Assembly (NCBI GenBank): GCA_964389495.1
Contig: CAYMDU010000005.1
Location: 1 to 39,390 of the forward strand
DNA length: 39,390 nt
DNA from: RGIG3009 sp964389495
GTDB taxonomy: Bacteria; Bacillota; Clostridia; Oscillospirales; Acutalibacteraceae
Direction: 5' to 3'
The position numbers and the translations under genes were made by a program. The first letter of the stretch is position 1. Every line of letters begins with the position of its first letter. The notes under the pieces are model-generated. The model saw only the letters and a program-made list of their open reading frames with translations, did no database searches and was not told where the DNA came from. Shown here in pieces: positions 14,711 through 23,100 of this stretch.

Positions 14711-16465
14711 TTGGGAAGTTTTGATATTTTCAACATTCTGTCGTTGGTCGGGGGGCTGTCCCTGTTTTTGTTCGGCATGACTCTCATGGGCCAAGCCCTG
14801 GAACGCCGTGCCGGCAACAACTTGCGCACCGTTCTCGGCAAGCTCACCACCAACCGCGCCGCGGGATTTCTCACCGGTCTCAGCTTCACCGCCATCATTC
14901 AAAGCTCCTCGGCCACCACCGTGATGGTCATGGGGTTTGTCAACTCCGGTCTGTTGCTGCTCAGTCAGGCCATCAGTGTGGTTATGGGTGCCAACATCGG
15001 CACCACCGTCACCGCCTGGTTGCTCAGTTTAAGCGGCATCGAAGGCGAAAATTTCTTCATTCAGCTGTTAAAGCCCACTTCGTTCACCCCGATTTTGGCC
15101 TTGGTGGGCATCATCTGCTTCATGTTCTGCAAGAAGAACAAAGTCAAAGACACCGGCCTGATTTTGCTGGCCTTTGCCACCCTGATGTTCGGCATGGACG
15201 CCATGTCCGATTCGGTGTCCGGCCTCAAAGACATTCCCGGTTTTCAGCAACTGTTCATCACCTTTGAAAACCCGCTGCTGGGCATGCTGGTCGGCACGCT
15301 TCTCACCGCCGTCATCCAATCCAGCTCGGCCTCTGTCGGCATCTTGCAGGCATTGGCCACCACCGGCCAGGTGTCCTACGGCATTGCCATTCCCATCATC
15401 ATGGGGCAAAACATCGGCGCTTGCATCACCGCCCTGCTGTCTGCCATCGGCACCAACAAAAACGCCAAACGCACCGCGTTGGTTCACCTGCTGTTCAATG
15501 TCATCGGCACCGTTGTGTGGCTTTCGGCCTTTTGGATTATCGATTTGGTGTGGCACCCGCCGTTCATGGATGCCTCCGCTTCACTCACCGGCATCGCCAT
15601 TGCCCACACCATGTTCAATGTGCTAACCACCGCTCTTCTCCTCCCACTGTCCGGCTTGCTGGAAAAGTTGGTAACCCACCTCATTCCCGACGATAAAGCC
15701 CCCGAACAGCCGTCCGAATTGGACGACCGCCTGCTCAACACCCCCAGCATCGCGCTGGAACGCTGCCACACCGTGGCCGCCGAAATGGCCCAGCACGCCG
15801 TACAAACCCTGTACGATGCGCTGAACTGCATCACCGGCTATTCCTCCGAACTGGCCAAATCGGTGCGCACCAACGAAGAAGCCTCCGACCACTACGAAGA
15901 CATTTTGGGCTCCTATCTGGTCAAACTCAGTTCCCAGTCGCTCAGCGACAGCAACACGGCCGAAGCCGCCATGTTGCTCAAAGCCATCGGTGATTTTGAA
16001 CGCATTTCCGATCACGGCGTGAACATTTTGGAATCGGTGGAAGAACTGAAAAGCAAAGGCTTGTCGTTCTCCGCTTACGCCCAAACCGAATTGCAGGTTT
16101 TAATGGCGGCCGTGCGTGAAATTTTGGAGCTAACCGTCACTGCCTTTTCCACCGGCGATGCCCAAGCCATTTCCGCCATTTCGCCGTTGGAAGAAGTTAT
16201 CGACGACCTGAAAGAACATCTCCGCACCGCCCACATTCTGCGCTTGCAGCAAGGCGATTGCACCATCGATGTCGGCTTCATCTGGGCCGATCTGCTCACC
16301 GATTTGGAACGGGTTTCCGATCACTGCTCCAACATTGCCATCGGCATGTTGGATTTGGTGCAGCACGATATGAACATTCACGAAAACCTGCGCGCCATCA
16401 AAACCGACGACAGCGCCTTCCGTCTTGCCTACGAGCAATACACCCAAAAATATCAGTTGTCCTGA
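14711..16465 (+). CDS. Na/Pi cotransporter family protein with PhoU-like domain
   Basis: A 584-residue inner-membrane sodium-phosphate symporter of the NptA/YjbB type. The inverted-repeat halves each carry the QSSSA motif (TAIIQSSSATTVMVMGFVNSG and TAVIQSSSASVGILQALATTG) within about eight to nine membrane spans. The last 200 residues form two PhoU-like helical repeats with the metal-binding-type DFERISDHGVNI and DLERVSDHCSNI motifs. The start is probably TTG 14711, because AAAGGA lies eight bases before it and the resulting N-terminus (GSFDIFNILSLVGG) matches relatives. The ATG at 14702 has only one base of spacing. A promoter and a terminator flank it, so it is monocistronic. Confidence 0.92.
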   Translation: MGSFDIFNILSLVGGLSLFLFGMTLMGQALERRAGNNLRTVLGKLTTNRAAGFLTGLSFTAIIQSSSATTVMVMGFVNSGLLLLSQAISVVMGANIGTTVTAWLLSLSGIEGENFFIQLLKPTSFTPILALVGIICFMFCKKNKVKDTGLILLAFATLMFGMDAMSDSVSGLKDIPGFQQLFITFENPLLGMLVGTLLTAVIQSSSASVGILQALATTGQVSYGIAIPIIMGQNIGACITALLSAIGTNKNAKRTALVHLLFNVIGTVVWLSAFWIIDLVWHPPFMDASASLTGIAIAHTMFNVLTTALLLPLSGLLEKLVTHLIPDDKAPEQPSELDDRLLNTPSIALERCHTVAAEMAQHAVQTLYDALNCITGYSSELAKSVRTNEEASDHYEDILGSYLVKLSSQSLSDSNTAEAAMLLKAIGDFERISDHGVNILESVEELKSKGLSFSAYAQTELQVLMAAVREILELTVTAFSTGDAQAISAISPLEEVIDDLKEHLRTAHILRLQQGDCTIDVGFIWADLLTDLERVSDHCSNIAIGMLDLVQHDMNIHENLRAIKTDDSAFRLAYEQYTQKYQLS

Positions 16466-16484
16466 TTTCCGTTCGGCCCTTCCG

Positions 16485-16517
16485 GCGGCTTTGGCACCAT
16501 GCCAAAGCCGCTTTTTT
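16485..16517 (+). terminator. Strong intrinsic terminator after the Na/Pi gene
   Basis: An 11-12-bp stem GCGGCTTTGGC(A) / (T)GCCAAAGCCGC with a 3-base loop is followed by TTTTTT. It isolates the following recombinase module from upstream transcription. Confidence 0.93.
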
Positions 16518-16535
16518 CTGTCCCTGTGCCAAACA

Positions 16536-16544
16536 TGATACAAT
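16536..16544 (+). promoter_or_regulatory. Extended -10 promoter of the recombinase gene
   Basis: TGATACAAT at 16536-16544 contains a TGn extension and TACAAT, 27 bases before the recombinase start. The matching -35 (TTCTGT around 16516-16521) is poor, which suggests weak constitutive expression. Confidence 0.5.
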
Positions 16545-16570
16545 GTACCTCAACGGCAGGAGGGAATGCT

Positions 16571-17173
16571 ATGAAAAAAAGCTACGGCTATGTACGGGTA
16601 TCCAGTACCGACCAAAACGAAGAACGACAACTTTCGGCAATGCAAACGCTGAAAATCCCCAAAAATAACATCTACATGGACAAGCAATCCGGCAAAGATT
16701 TTAACCGCCCGCAATATCAAAAACTCATCCGCGCATTGCGACCGGGTGACTTGCTGTACATTCTCAGCATCGACCGATTGGGAAGAAACTACGAAGAAAT
16801 ACAAAACCAATGGCGCCTGCTCACCAAAGATATGGGCATTGAGATTTGTGTGATTGAAATGCCGCTCCTCGACACCGGCGGAGATCGCGACTTGCTAAAC
16901 ACCTTCATCGCCGATTTGGCATTGCAAATTCTATCGTTTGTGGCACAAAATGAGCGAGAGAATATCCGCCAACGGCAATCGCAGGGGATCGCCGCCGCCA
17001 AGGCAAAGGGCGTGAAATTCGGGCGGCCTCGGTCTCCCCTGCCGCCCGATTTTTCGGACTATGTTCGGCAATGGGAGGAAAAGCGGCTAACGGTGGGCGA
17101 AGTAACCGCCCTCTGCCACATCAGCGAAGCCACATTCTACCGAAAGCTGAAAGAATACCGGCAGCAAAAATAA
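16571..17173 (+). CDS. Small serine recombinase (DNA invertase/resolvase family)
   Basis: A 200-residue site-specific recombinase. The resolvase/invertase catalytic domain begins KSYGYVRVSSTDQNEERQ, with the nucleophilic Ser in VRVSS. It continues with the SIDRLGRNYEEI motif, FIADLALQILSFVAQNERENIRQRQSQGI (the long E-helix) and the Arg/Gly linker GVKFGRPRS. The C-terminal helix-turn-helix is LTVGEVTALCHISEATFYRKL. The ATG at 16571 has GGAGG seven bases upstream, so the longer frame from 16499 is rejected. It sits directly beside two inverted, mirror-image recombination sites flanking a promoter, and no transposase is present, so a DNA invertase acting in cis is the best reading. Confidence 0.92.
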   Translation: MKKSYGYVRVSSTDQNEERQLSAMQTLKIPKNNIYMDKQSGKDFNRPQYQKLIRALRPGDLLYILSIDRLGRNYEEIQNQWRLLTKDMGIEICVIEMPLLDTGGDRDLLNTFIADLALQILSFVAQNERENIRQRQSQGIAAAKAKGVKFGRPRSPLPPDFSDYVRQWEEKRLTVGEVTALCHISEATFYRKLKEYRQQK

Positions 17174-17175
17174 AC

Positions 17176-17211
17176 AGCAGCTATCAAAAAGTGTACTTTT
17201 TGATAGCTGCT
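17176..17211. repeat. Recombination site 1 (36-bp palindrome, centre GT)
   Basis: A perfect inverted repeat with 17-base arms surrounds a central GT at 17193-17194. The core TCAAAAAGTGTACTTTTTGA (17184-17203) is the exact reverse complement of the core of site 2. The arms are symmetric, so only the central dinucleotide gives the site a direction, as expected for serine recombinases with a 2-base overlap. Read leftward, the hairpin is followed by GTTTATTTTT and should also terminate transcription. Confidence 0.9.
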
Positions 17212-17349
17212 AAATTTGTAATTTTACTATACCACAATGTGCCAAATTTTTCAACTGTTTTTTACTATTCCGTCTTTCCTTTTGCCTTTTTCCATGCAAT
17301 GCGCCGCTTTTTTCACTCCGTCCTGTCCAAAACCGCATTCTCAAAAAGT
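17195..17349. other. Predicted 155-bp invertible segment carrying a promoter
   Basis: This AT-rich segment lies between the central dinucleotides of two inverted sites and contains no gene. Its only good promoter points left in the present orientation. After inversion the same promoter would place its -35 at 17290-17295 and its -10 at 17313-17318 pointing right, with transcription starting about 60 bases before the collagen-like lipoprotein gene. Confidence 0.85.
17226..17254 (-). promoter_or_regulatory. Strong extended -10 SigmaA promoter inside the invertible segment (OFF orientation)
   Basis: On the minus strand TTGAAA (17254-17249) and TATAGT (17231-17226) are exactly 17 bases apart. TGG directly precedes the -10 and an A-rich tract lies upstream of the -35. 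As sequenced it fires toward the 3' end of the recombinase gene and meets the site 1 hairpin within about 10 bases of the expected start. Confidence 0.85.
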
Positions 17350-17361
17350 ACACTTTTTGAG
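17340..17361. repeat. Recombination site 2 (22-bp palindrome, centre AC)
   Basis: The core TCAAAAAGTACACTTTTTGA (17341-17360) with central AC at 17350-17351 has the same 9-base arms as site 1 and the complementary centre. One further base pair (C17340/G17361) extends the palindrome. It lies 25 bases upstream of the lipoprotein start codon. No T-tract follows, so it should not stop rightward transcription. Confidence 0.9.
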
Positions 17362-17385
17362 GGTTGTGTGATGGAGGCGTATTTT

Positions 17386-20124
17386 ATGAAAAAAGCAGTT
17401 GTCAAAAGAGCAGTTGCAGCAGTGGTTGCCATCGGCCTTATCGCCGGTTCCGCCGTCGGCTGCGGAAAGGAGGCAACACCAAGCAGTACTTCAAAAATCG
17501 AAAACGGATTATCTGCTTATGAGCTGGCCGTTCAATACGGATACGAGGGAACCGTTCAGGAATGGATTGCTTCACTAAGCGGAAAATCCGCCTATCAGAT
17601 TGCCTTGGAAAACGGCTATTCCGGAACCGAAACGGAGTGGCTGGCTTCTCTCCATGCCACAAGCAGCAAGGCTGTCGGCATTCGAACGGCCGTTTTTAAT
17701 CAAAGCGGCGAACTAATCGTCACACTCACCGACGGAACAAATATTAACCTTGGCGTTGCTGTCGGCACCAACGGCAAAGACGGCAAAGACGGCAAAAACG
17801 GCACTGATGGTAAAGACGGTGCCAACGGCAAGGACGGCACCGACGGCAAAGACGGCGTGGGTATCACCAAAGCATCCGTCAACGCCAACGGAGAACTCGT
17901 TTTAGAATTCAGCAACGGCAAAAGTGTAAATTTGGATACGGTTGTCGGAACAAACGGCACTGCCGGAGTCGGCATTGAAAAAACCGAAATCAACAAAAAC
18001 GGCGAATTGGTCATCACCTACACCAACGGCCAATCTGCCAACTTGGGTCTGGTTATCGGTGCCAAAGGCGACAAGGGCGATAAAGGCGACACCGGCAGCA
18101 CCGGTGCGGCCGGTCGTGACGGTATCGACACCATTCTCTCCACCGTCATCAACCAACACGGTGAATTGGTGATCACCTATTCCGACGGAACCGAAGACAA
18201 CCTGGGCGTCATCGTCGGTCGCGACGGCACCGATGGACAAAACGGCACCGACGGTATCAGCGTGATTTCATCCGAAATCAACACCAACGGTGAACTGGTG
18301 ATTGTCTATTCCAACGGTCAGCGTTCCAACCTCGGTGTTGTTGTCGGTGCCAACGGTCAAGACGGTACTGACGGTATCGACGGCCAAAACGGTACCGACG
18401 GCATTGGTATCACCAAAACCGAAATCAACGCCAAAGGCGAACTGGTCATCACCTATTCCGATAATCGCGTGGTCAATCTTGGGGCCGTAGTCGGCGCCGC
18501 CGGCAAAGACGGTGCCGACGGTCAAAACGGTACCGACGGCATCAGCGTAACATCCGCCGAAATCAACGCCCAGGGCGAATTGGTGATTTTCTATTCCAAC
18601 GGCCGGCATACCAACCTCGGTGTCGTGGTCGGCACCGACGGTAAAGACGGCACCAACGGCCAAGACGGTGCAAACGGCCAAGACGGAGCCAACGGGCAAG
18701 ACGGTGTGAGCATCACCGATGCGGTGATTAACGGGTCCGGCGAGTTGGTGTTGTCCTTCTCGAATAGCACCCAAAAGAACCTCGGCGTTATTGTGGGCAA
18801 AAACGGACAAACCGGAAGTGCCGGTCGCGGCATTCAATCCACCGAAATCAATGCTCTCGGCGAATTGGTCATCACCTACACCGACGGCACCACCGCCAAC
18901 CTTGGCGTAATCATCAGCGACAGCGGAAGCGCAGGCACCGCCGCGGTTGCGCCGCGCGTGCGCATCAACAGCACCACCAACGAATGGGAAATTTCCACCG
19001 ACGGCGGAAAAATCTACACTTCCACCGGCGTGAAAGCAACCGGTGAAAACGGGAAAGACGGGCAAAACGGGAAAGACGGCGAAAACGGCGTGAGCATCAC
19101 CGATGCCTCTCTCAACGCCTCAAATGAATTGGTATTGACTTTCTCGAATGGCACACAAAAGAATTTGGGTGTTATCGTCGGTGCCGACGGCAAAGACGGG
19201 CAAAACGGCCAAAATGGTCAAGACGGCCAGGATGGTCAAAACGGGCAAGACGGCAAAACGCCCTATATCAAAGGCGGCAACTGGTGGATTGGCGACACCG
19301 ACACCGGAATCAAAGCAGCCGGCCAAGACGGTAAAGACGGTACCAACGGTAAAGACGGCACCAACGGCCAAGACGGCCAAAACGGCACCAACGGTCAGAA
19401 CGGCACCAACGGCAAAGACGGCGTGAGCGTTGTCAACAGCTATGTTGATGAGGATTTGCATCTGTGGATTGTCCTCTCCGACGGCAACAAAATCGATGCC
19501 GGCTATGTGGGCGTAACTTCTTCCGCCCCCACTTCTCAAAAATACACAGTAACATTTAAAGATTATGACGGCAAAACACTGAAAACCGAAGACGTGGAAT
19601 CCGGCAAAGCGGCAACCGCGCCGGACGATCCTTCCAGAGACGGTTACACATTTACCGGATGGGATAAAAAATTCAGCAACATCACAGCAAGCACCGTGAT
19701 CACGGCAACCTATACTCAAATCACCACTCCCACGCTGGTGGTGAAAGGCGGAAAAGCCGCAGCCGGCAGCACGATACAAGTCACGGTTTCCACCGTCAAC
19801 AACCCCGGCATCACAACATTGATGCCCAAACTATCGTTTGACGAGTCCGTATTAACGCTTTCCTCCATCCAATACAATTCTGCATTCGGCGGTGTGGGCA
19901 CACAGCCTCAAACCATGAGCAGCCCCATAAACATTGTGTGGGATAACAGCGAAAACACCAGCACCAACGGCGTTTTGGTCACTTTAACCTTCACGGTGAA
20001 ATCCACCGCCACTGCGGGAACCAAAACCGACATCACCCTTTCGTATAGCAAAGGCGAAATTTGCAACTTCGACGAAGCGGATGTTGATTTTGACATCGTA
20101 AACGGCAAAGTAACCGTTGGGTAA
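17386..20124 (+). CDS. Collagen-like lipoprotein with C-terminal cohesin domain
   Basis: A 912-residue surface lipoprotein. A signal peptide ends at the lipobox Cys C26 (GSAVGC). Residues about 40-95 hold two copies of a SAYE-GYxGTxxEWLASL repeat. Residues about 98-710 alternate ten GELV-type modules (pattern INxxGELVITYSNGxxxNLGVVVG) with collagen-like Gly-x-x stretches rich in KDG, NGT and QDG. About 718-779 is an InlB-type beta repeat (VTFKDYDGK, GYTFTGWDKKF). About 779-912 is a cohesin domain (NNPGITTLMPKLSFDESVLTL, LSYSKGEICNF). The ATG at 17386 has GGAGG eight bases upstream, so the ATG at 17371 is rejected. Its promoter lies on the invertible segment, now facing away. It is followed after 41 bases by a dockerin-bearing gene, its likely partner. 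Confidence 0.88.
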   Translation: MKKAVVKRAVAAVVAIGLIAGSAVGCGKEATPSSTSKIENGLSAYELAVQYGYEGTVQEWIASLSGKSAYQIALENGYSGTETEWLASLHATSSKAVGIRTAVFNQSGELIVTLTDGTNINLGVAVGTNGKDGKDGKNGTDGKDGANGKDGTDGKDGVGITKASVNANGELVLEFSNGKSVNLDTVVGTNGTAGVGIEKTEINKNGELVITYTNGQSANLGLVIGAKGDKGDKGDTGSTGAAGRDGIDTILSTVINQHGELVITYSDGTEDNLGVIVGRDGTDGQNGTDGISVISSEINTNGELVIVYSNGQRSNLGVVVGANGQDGTDGIDGQNGTDGIGITKTEINAKGELVITYSDNRVVNLGAVVGAAGKDGADGQNGTDGISVTSAEINAQGELVIFYSNGRHTNLGVVVGTDGKDGTNGQDGANGQDGANGQDGVSITDAVINGSGELVLSFSNSTQKNLGVIVGKNGQTGSAGRGIQSTEINALGELVITYTDGTTANLGVIISDSGSAGTAAVAPRVRINSTTNEWEISTDGGKIYTSTGVKATGENGKDGQNGKDGENGVSITDASLNASNELVLTFSNGTQKNLGVIVGADGKDGQNGQNGQDGQDGQNGQDGKTPYIKGGNWWIGDTDTGIKAAGQDGKDGTNGKDGTNGQDGQNGTNGQNGTNGKDGVSVVNSYVDEDLHLWIVLSDGNKIDAGYVGVTSSAPTSQKYTVTFKDYDGKTLKTEDVESGKAATAPDDPSRDGYTFTGWDKKFSNITASTVITATYTQITTPTLVVKGGKAAAGSTIQVTVSTVNNPGITTLMPKLSFDESVLTLSSIQYNSAFGGVGTQPQTMSSPINIVWDNSENTSTNGVLVTLTFTVKSTATAGTKTDITLSYSKGEICNFDEADVDFDIVNGKVTVG
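17760..19440 (+). repeat. In-frame collagen/GELV repeat array
   Basis: About ten units of roughly 45-60 codons repeat within the lipoprotein gene, each made of a GELV module and a variable Gly-x-x linker. Many linkers share near-identical DNA (AACGGCAAAGACGGC-like 9-base periodicity), so the array is prone to length change by recombination or slippage and to assembly collapse. Confidence 0.85.
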
Positions 20125-20165
20125 TCAAAAGCAGTAATAAGTAATAAGGGAAAGAAGATGGCTTT

Positions 20166-23100
20166 ATGAAATCAAGAACGCAAACGGTCAAAACTTCCGT
20201 GGCGATTCTGCTGTCTGTTGTTTTGCTTTTCACCTATTTAACACCTCTGGCCTCTGTTGCAGCTGCAAGTACAACAACGCCGACAATCACACTCAAAGAC
20301 ACCAAAGCACAACCGGGACAAAGTGTGAATGTGGACATCGCAGTAACCAACAACCCCGGTATTTCGGCACTGATTGCCAAAGTCACCTTTGACGAATCGG
20401 TGTTAACCCTCAATTCCATTACCTACAACACCGATTTCGGCGGAACAGGCACACTTCCTCAATCCTACAAAAGCCCCGCCAACATTGTGTGGGACGACAG
20501 TACCAACAATGCCTCGAATGGCACATTGGCCACGCTGAATTTCACCATCAGTGAAGCGGCAACATCCGGCTCTTCCGCCCAAATCAATCTCTCCTATAAT
20601 AAAGGTGAAATTTGCGACATTGAAGAAAACGATATTGATTTTTCCGTAACCAATGCCACCGTATCCGTTATCAAGGGGATTCCCGGCGATATCAATTCGG
20701 ACCAAGTGGTAAATGCCAAAGACCTAACCAGAATGCGCAAATACTTTGCCGGCTGGGATGTGGAAGTAGACACACTCGCCCTTGACACCAACGGAGACGG
20801 CAACATCAACGCCAAAGATTTAACCAGACTGCGCAAATACTTTGCCGGTTGGGATGTGGAAATCTTTTACGGCGATGTTTCGTCCAAACAATGCACCCAT
20901 TCCCTGACAGCCACCCCCGCCAAAGAGCCCACCTGCACCGAAAACGGAAACAGCGCTTATTGGTATTGCTCCTTGTGCAAAAAGTATTTCAGCGATGCAG
21001 CCGGTGCCAAAGAGATTTCCTTGGAAAGCACCGTCATAAAGGCCGCCCACAACAGAATCGTTGTAGATGCCATTCCCGCCACATCCACATCGAAAGGCTA
21101 CACCGAAGGCGTGTGGTGTGACAAATGCAACACTTGGCTCAGCGGCCACGAAGAAATAGCGCCCATTACTCCGAACACAAAACGGATCGAATACCACATC
21201 ATCAACGAAGCAAAGCATCCGTATTTGTTGACCGTGGATATTGACAAGAGTGCCTTAGAAAATTCCTATACTCCAGGCGAAGCAAAGGTGCTGAAAAATC
21301 TTGACCTAGGGAAATACGGATACACATTCGATGGCTGGTATGACAGTTTTGGCGACAATGCCACACAAATTAAAGAAATTCCCGCAACAGCCAATGAAGA
21401 CTACGAATTGTATGCGCATGTAACGGAAGCCGTTTACGATATCACCTATAATATGTACCAAACTCCGGTTTCCTCAACGCCGTCCGAAAGTCAATTGCAC
21501 TACACCGTCAGTAAAGGGAATTCAAACCTATACAATCCCGAAATCAACAACTATAAATTCCTCGGCTGGTATGATGACAACGGCGTTGAATACAAAACCA
21601 TTCCGGTGGGAACCACCGGGCCCATCACGCTGAATGCCTATTACACCAGCTTGCGCAATTTGGCCGTGAGCAAAGAAGACAGCAACCCCATCATTCTCGA
21701 AGACCAAAATGCCAATGTTGTTTACTTCACCTATGAAATCGGTGAAATCCGCAACATCCCGTTGAACGGGGATGACCCGTTTTGGGAAATTCAAAGTGTT
21801 GCCGGATTATCACAAGATCGAGAAAAATCATACACAGACGCTATTACAGACACCGCGGCCGAAAGCATCTCCAACACCATTTCCGATATCACCACCAACT
21901 CCAACACATGGTCGCTTTCCGAAAGTTGGAACGATGTCACAACCGTGAACGAAAGTTGGGCAGAATCCATCGGAAAGACAACAGAACAATGCCGAACCGA
22001 TGCCACAACCACCTCCAACACGCTAAGTGTTTCGGCACAAAACGGAGGATCCAGTTATCATAAAACCGAAGACGGAACCACCGTGTACGATTACGATTCC
22101 AAAACAACAACCAACGAAAAAGGGCACGAGTTCAATGCCAGCTTGAGCGGCACATACACAAACAAAATGGAAGCCAACCTGGGCGCCTCCACCGAGTACG
22201 GAACAACAAAATCCTCCGGCTACACCAAAAAATCCAAAAATCAAACAGCTTCCAGTTCGGACAAAGATGTTTTGTCTTCCGGGCTGAAATACGAAAACGG
22301 ATTCGAGGTGAACGCCGGGCTGAGTTATGGGTATCATAACAACACCAACACCGTCACCAAAACCGGTACCGACAAAGTATCAACCAACTCCCAAATCGAC
22401 GAAAACACCAGCAGTTGGAACTGTTCCAGCGGATTTTCTTCAACACAGCAGTACAGTTCCAGCCAGTCTATCCGGAACACCTTATCGGATATTGTTACCA
22501 CCACCAAGGGATACGGCAGCAGTTATTCCAAAGGCGGAACCGACTCGCAAACCCAGGGGTTCAGCTCCACGGCAAGCAACACCACCGGCACCACCTCCTC
22601 TGTTACATACAGCAAGCTGAAAAGCACAGTAACCGCATCAAAATACAGTGTCGACGGCAAAATCGAAGGAAAATACCGCAGCATCTTGGTTGGCAAAGCC
22701 CATGTCTTTGCCGTTGTCGGGTATGACTATGCCACCAAGTCCTTCTTCACCTACACATTCAGCGTGATGGATGACAAAGTGGAAGAGTTCTTGGATTACA
22801 CCCCCAAGGGCGGAGCATTTGACGACTGCGAATACAGCTGTTTGCCTTTTGAAGTACCGTATTCTGTTTTTGAGTATGTCACCGAAAAAACATCAAAAAC
22901 AACCGGACTTGTGTACACCACCAACTCGCAAACCGGCACCGCCAAAATCACCGGCTACACCGGCACCTCTGCGGATGTTATTATTCCGTCTTATATTTCC
23001 GACGGAAAACAGGCCTACAAAGTAACCGAAATTTCGGCCAAAGCATTTGCCAGCAAGGCTGTCCGTTCTGTTGTTTTGGGCGAATTTATCACGGCGATTC

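Noticed and set aside
17176..17211. Ordinary terminator of the recombinase gene only
   Set aside because: The hairpin may terminate transcripts, but the exact reverse-complement core at 17341-17360 with swapped central dinucleotide cannot be explained by termination alone.
16571..17361. Transposon resolvase or IS607-type element
   Set aside because: There is no transposase, no terminal repeats around a cargo and no target duplication; the paired inverted sites around a promoter fit a DNA invertase better.
17760..19440. Regular repeats that might be read as a CRISPR array
   Set aside because: The repeats are in frame, encode Gly-x-x and GELV modules, have no palindromic direct repeat with unique spacers of fixed length, and no cas gene is near.
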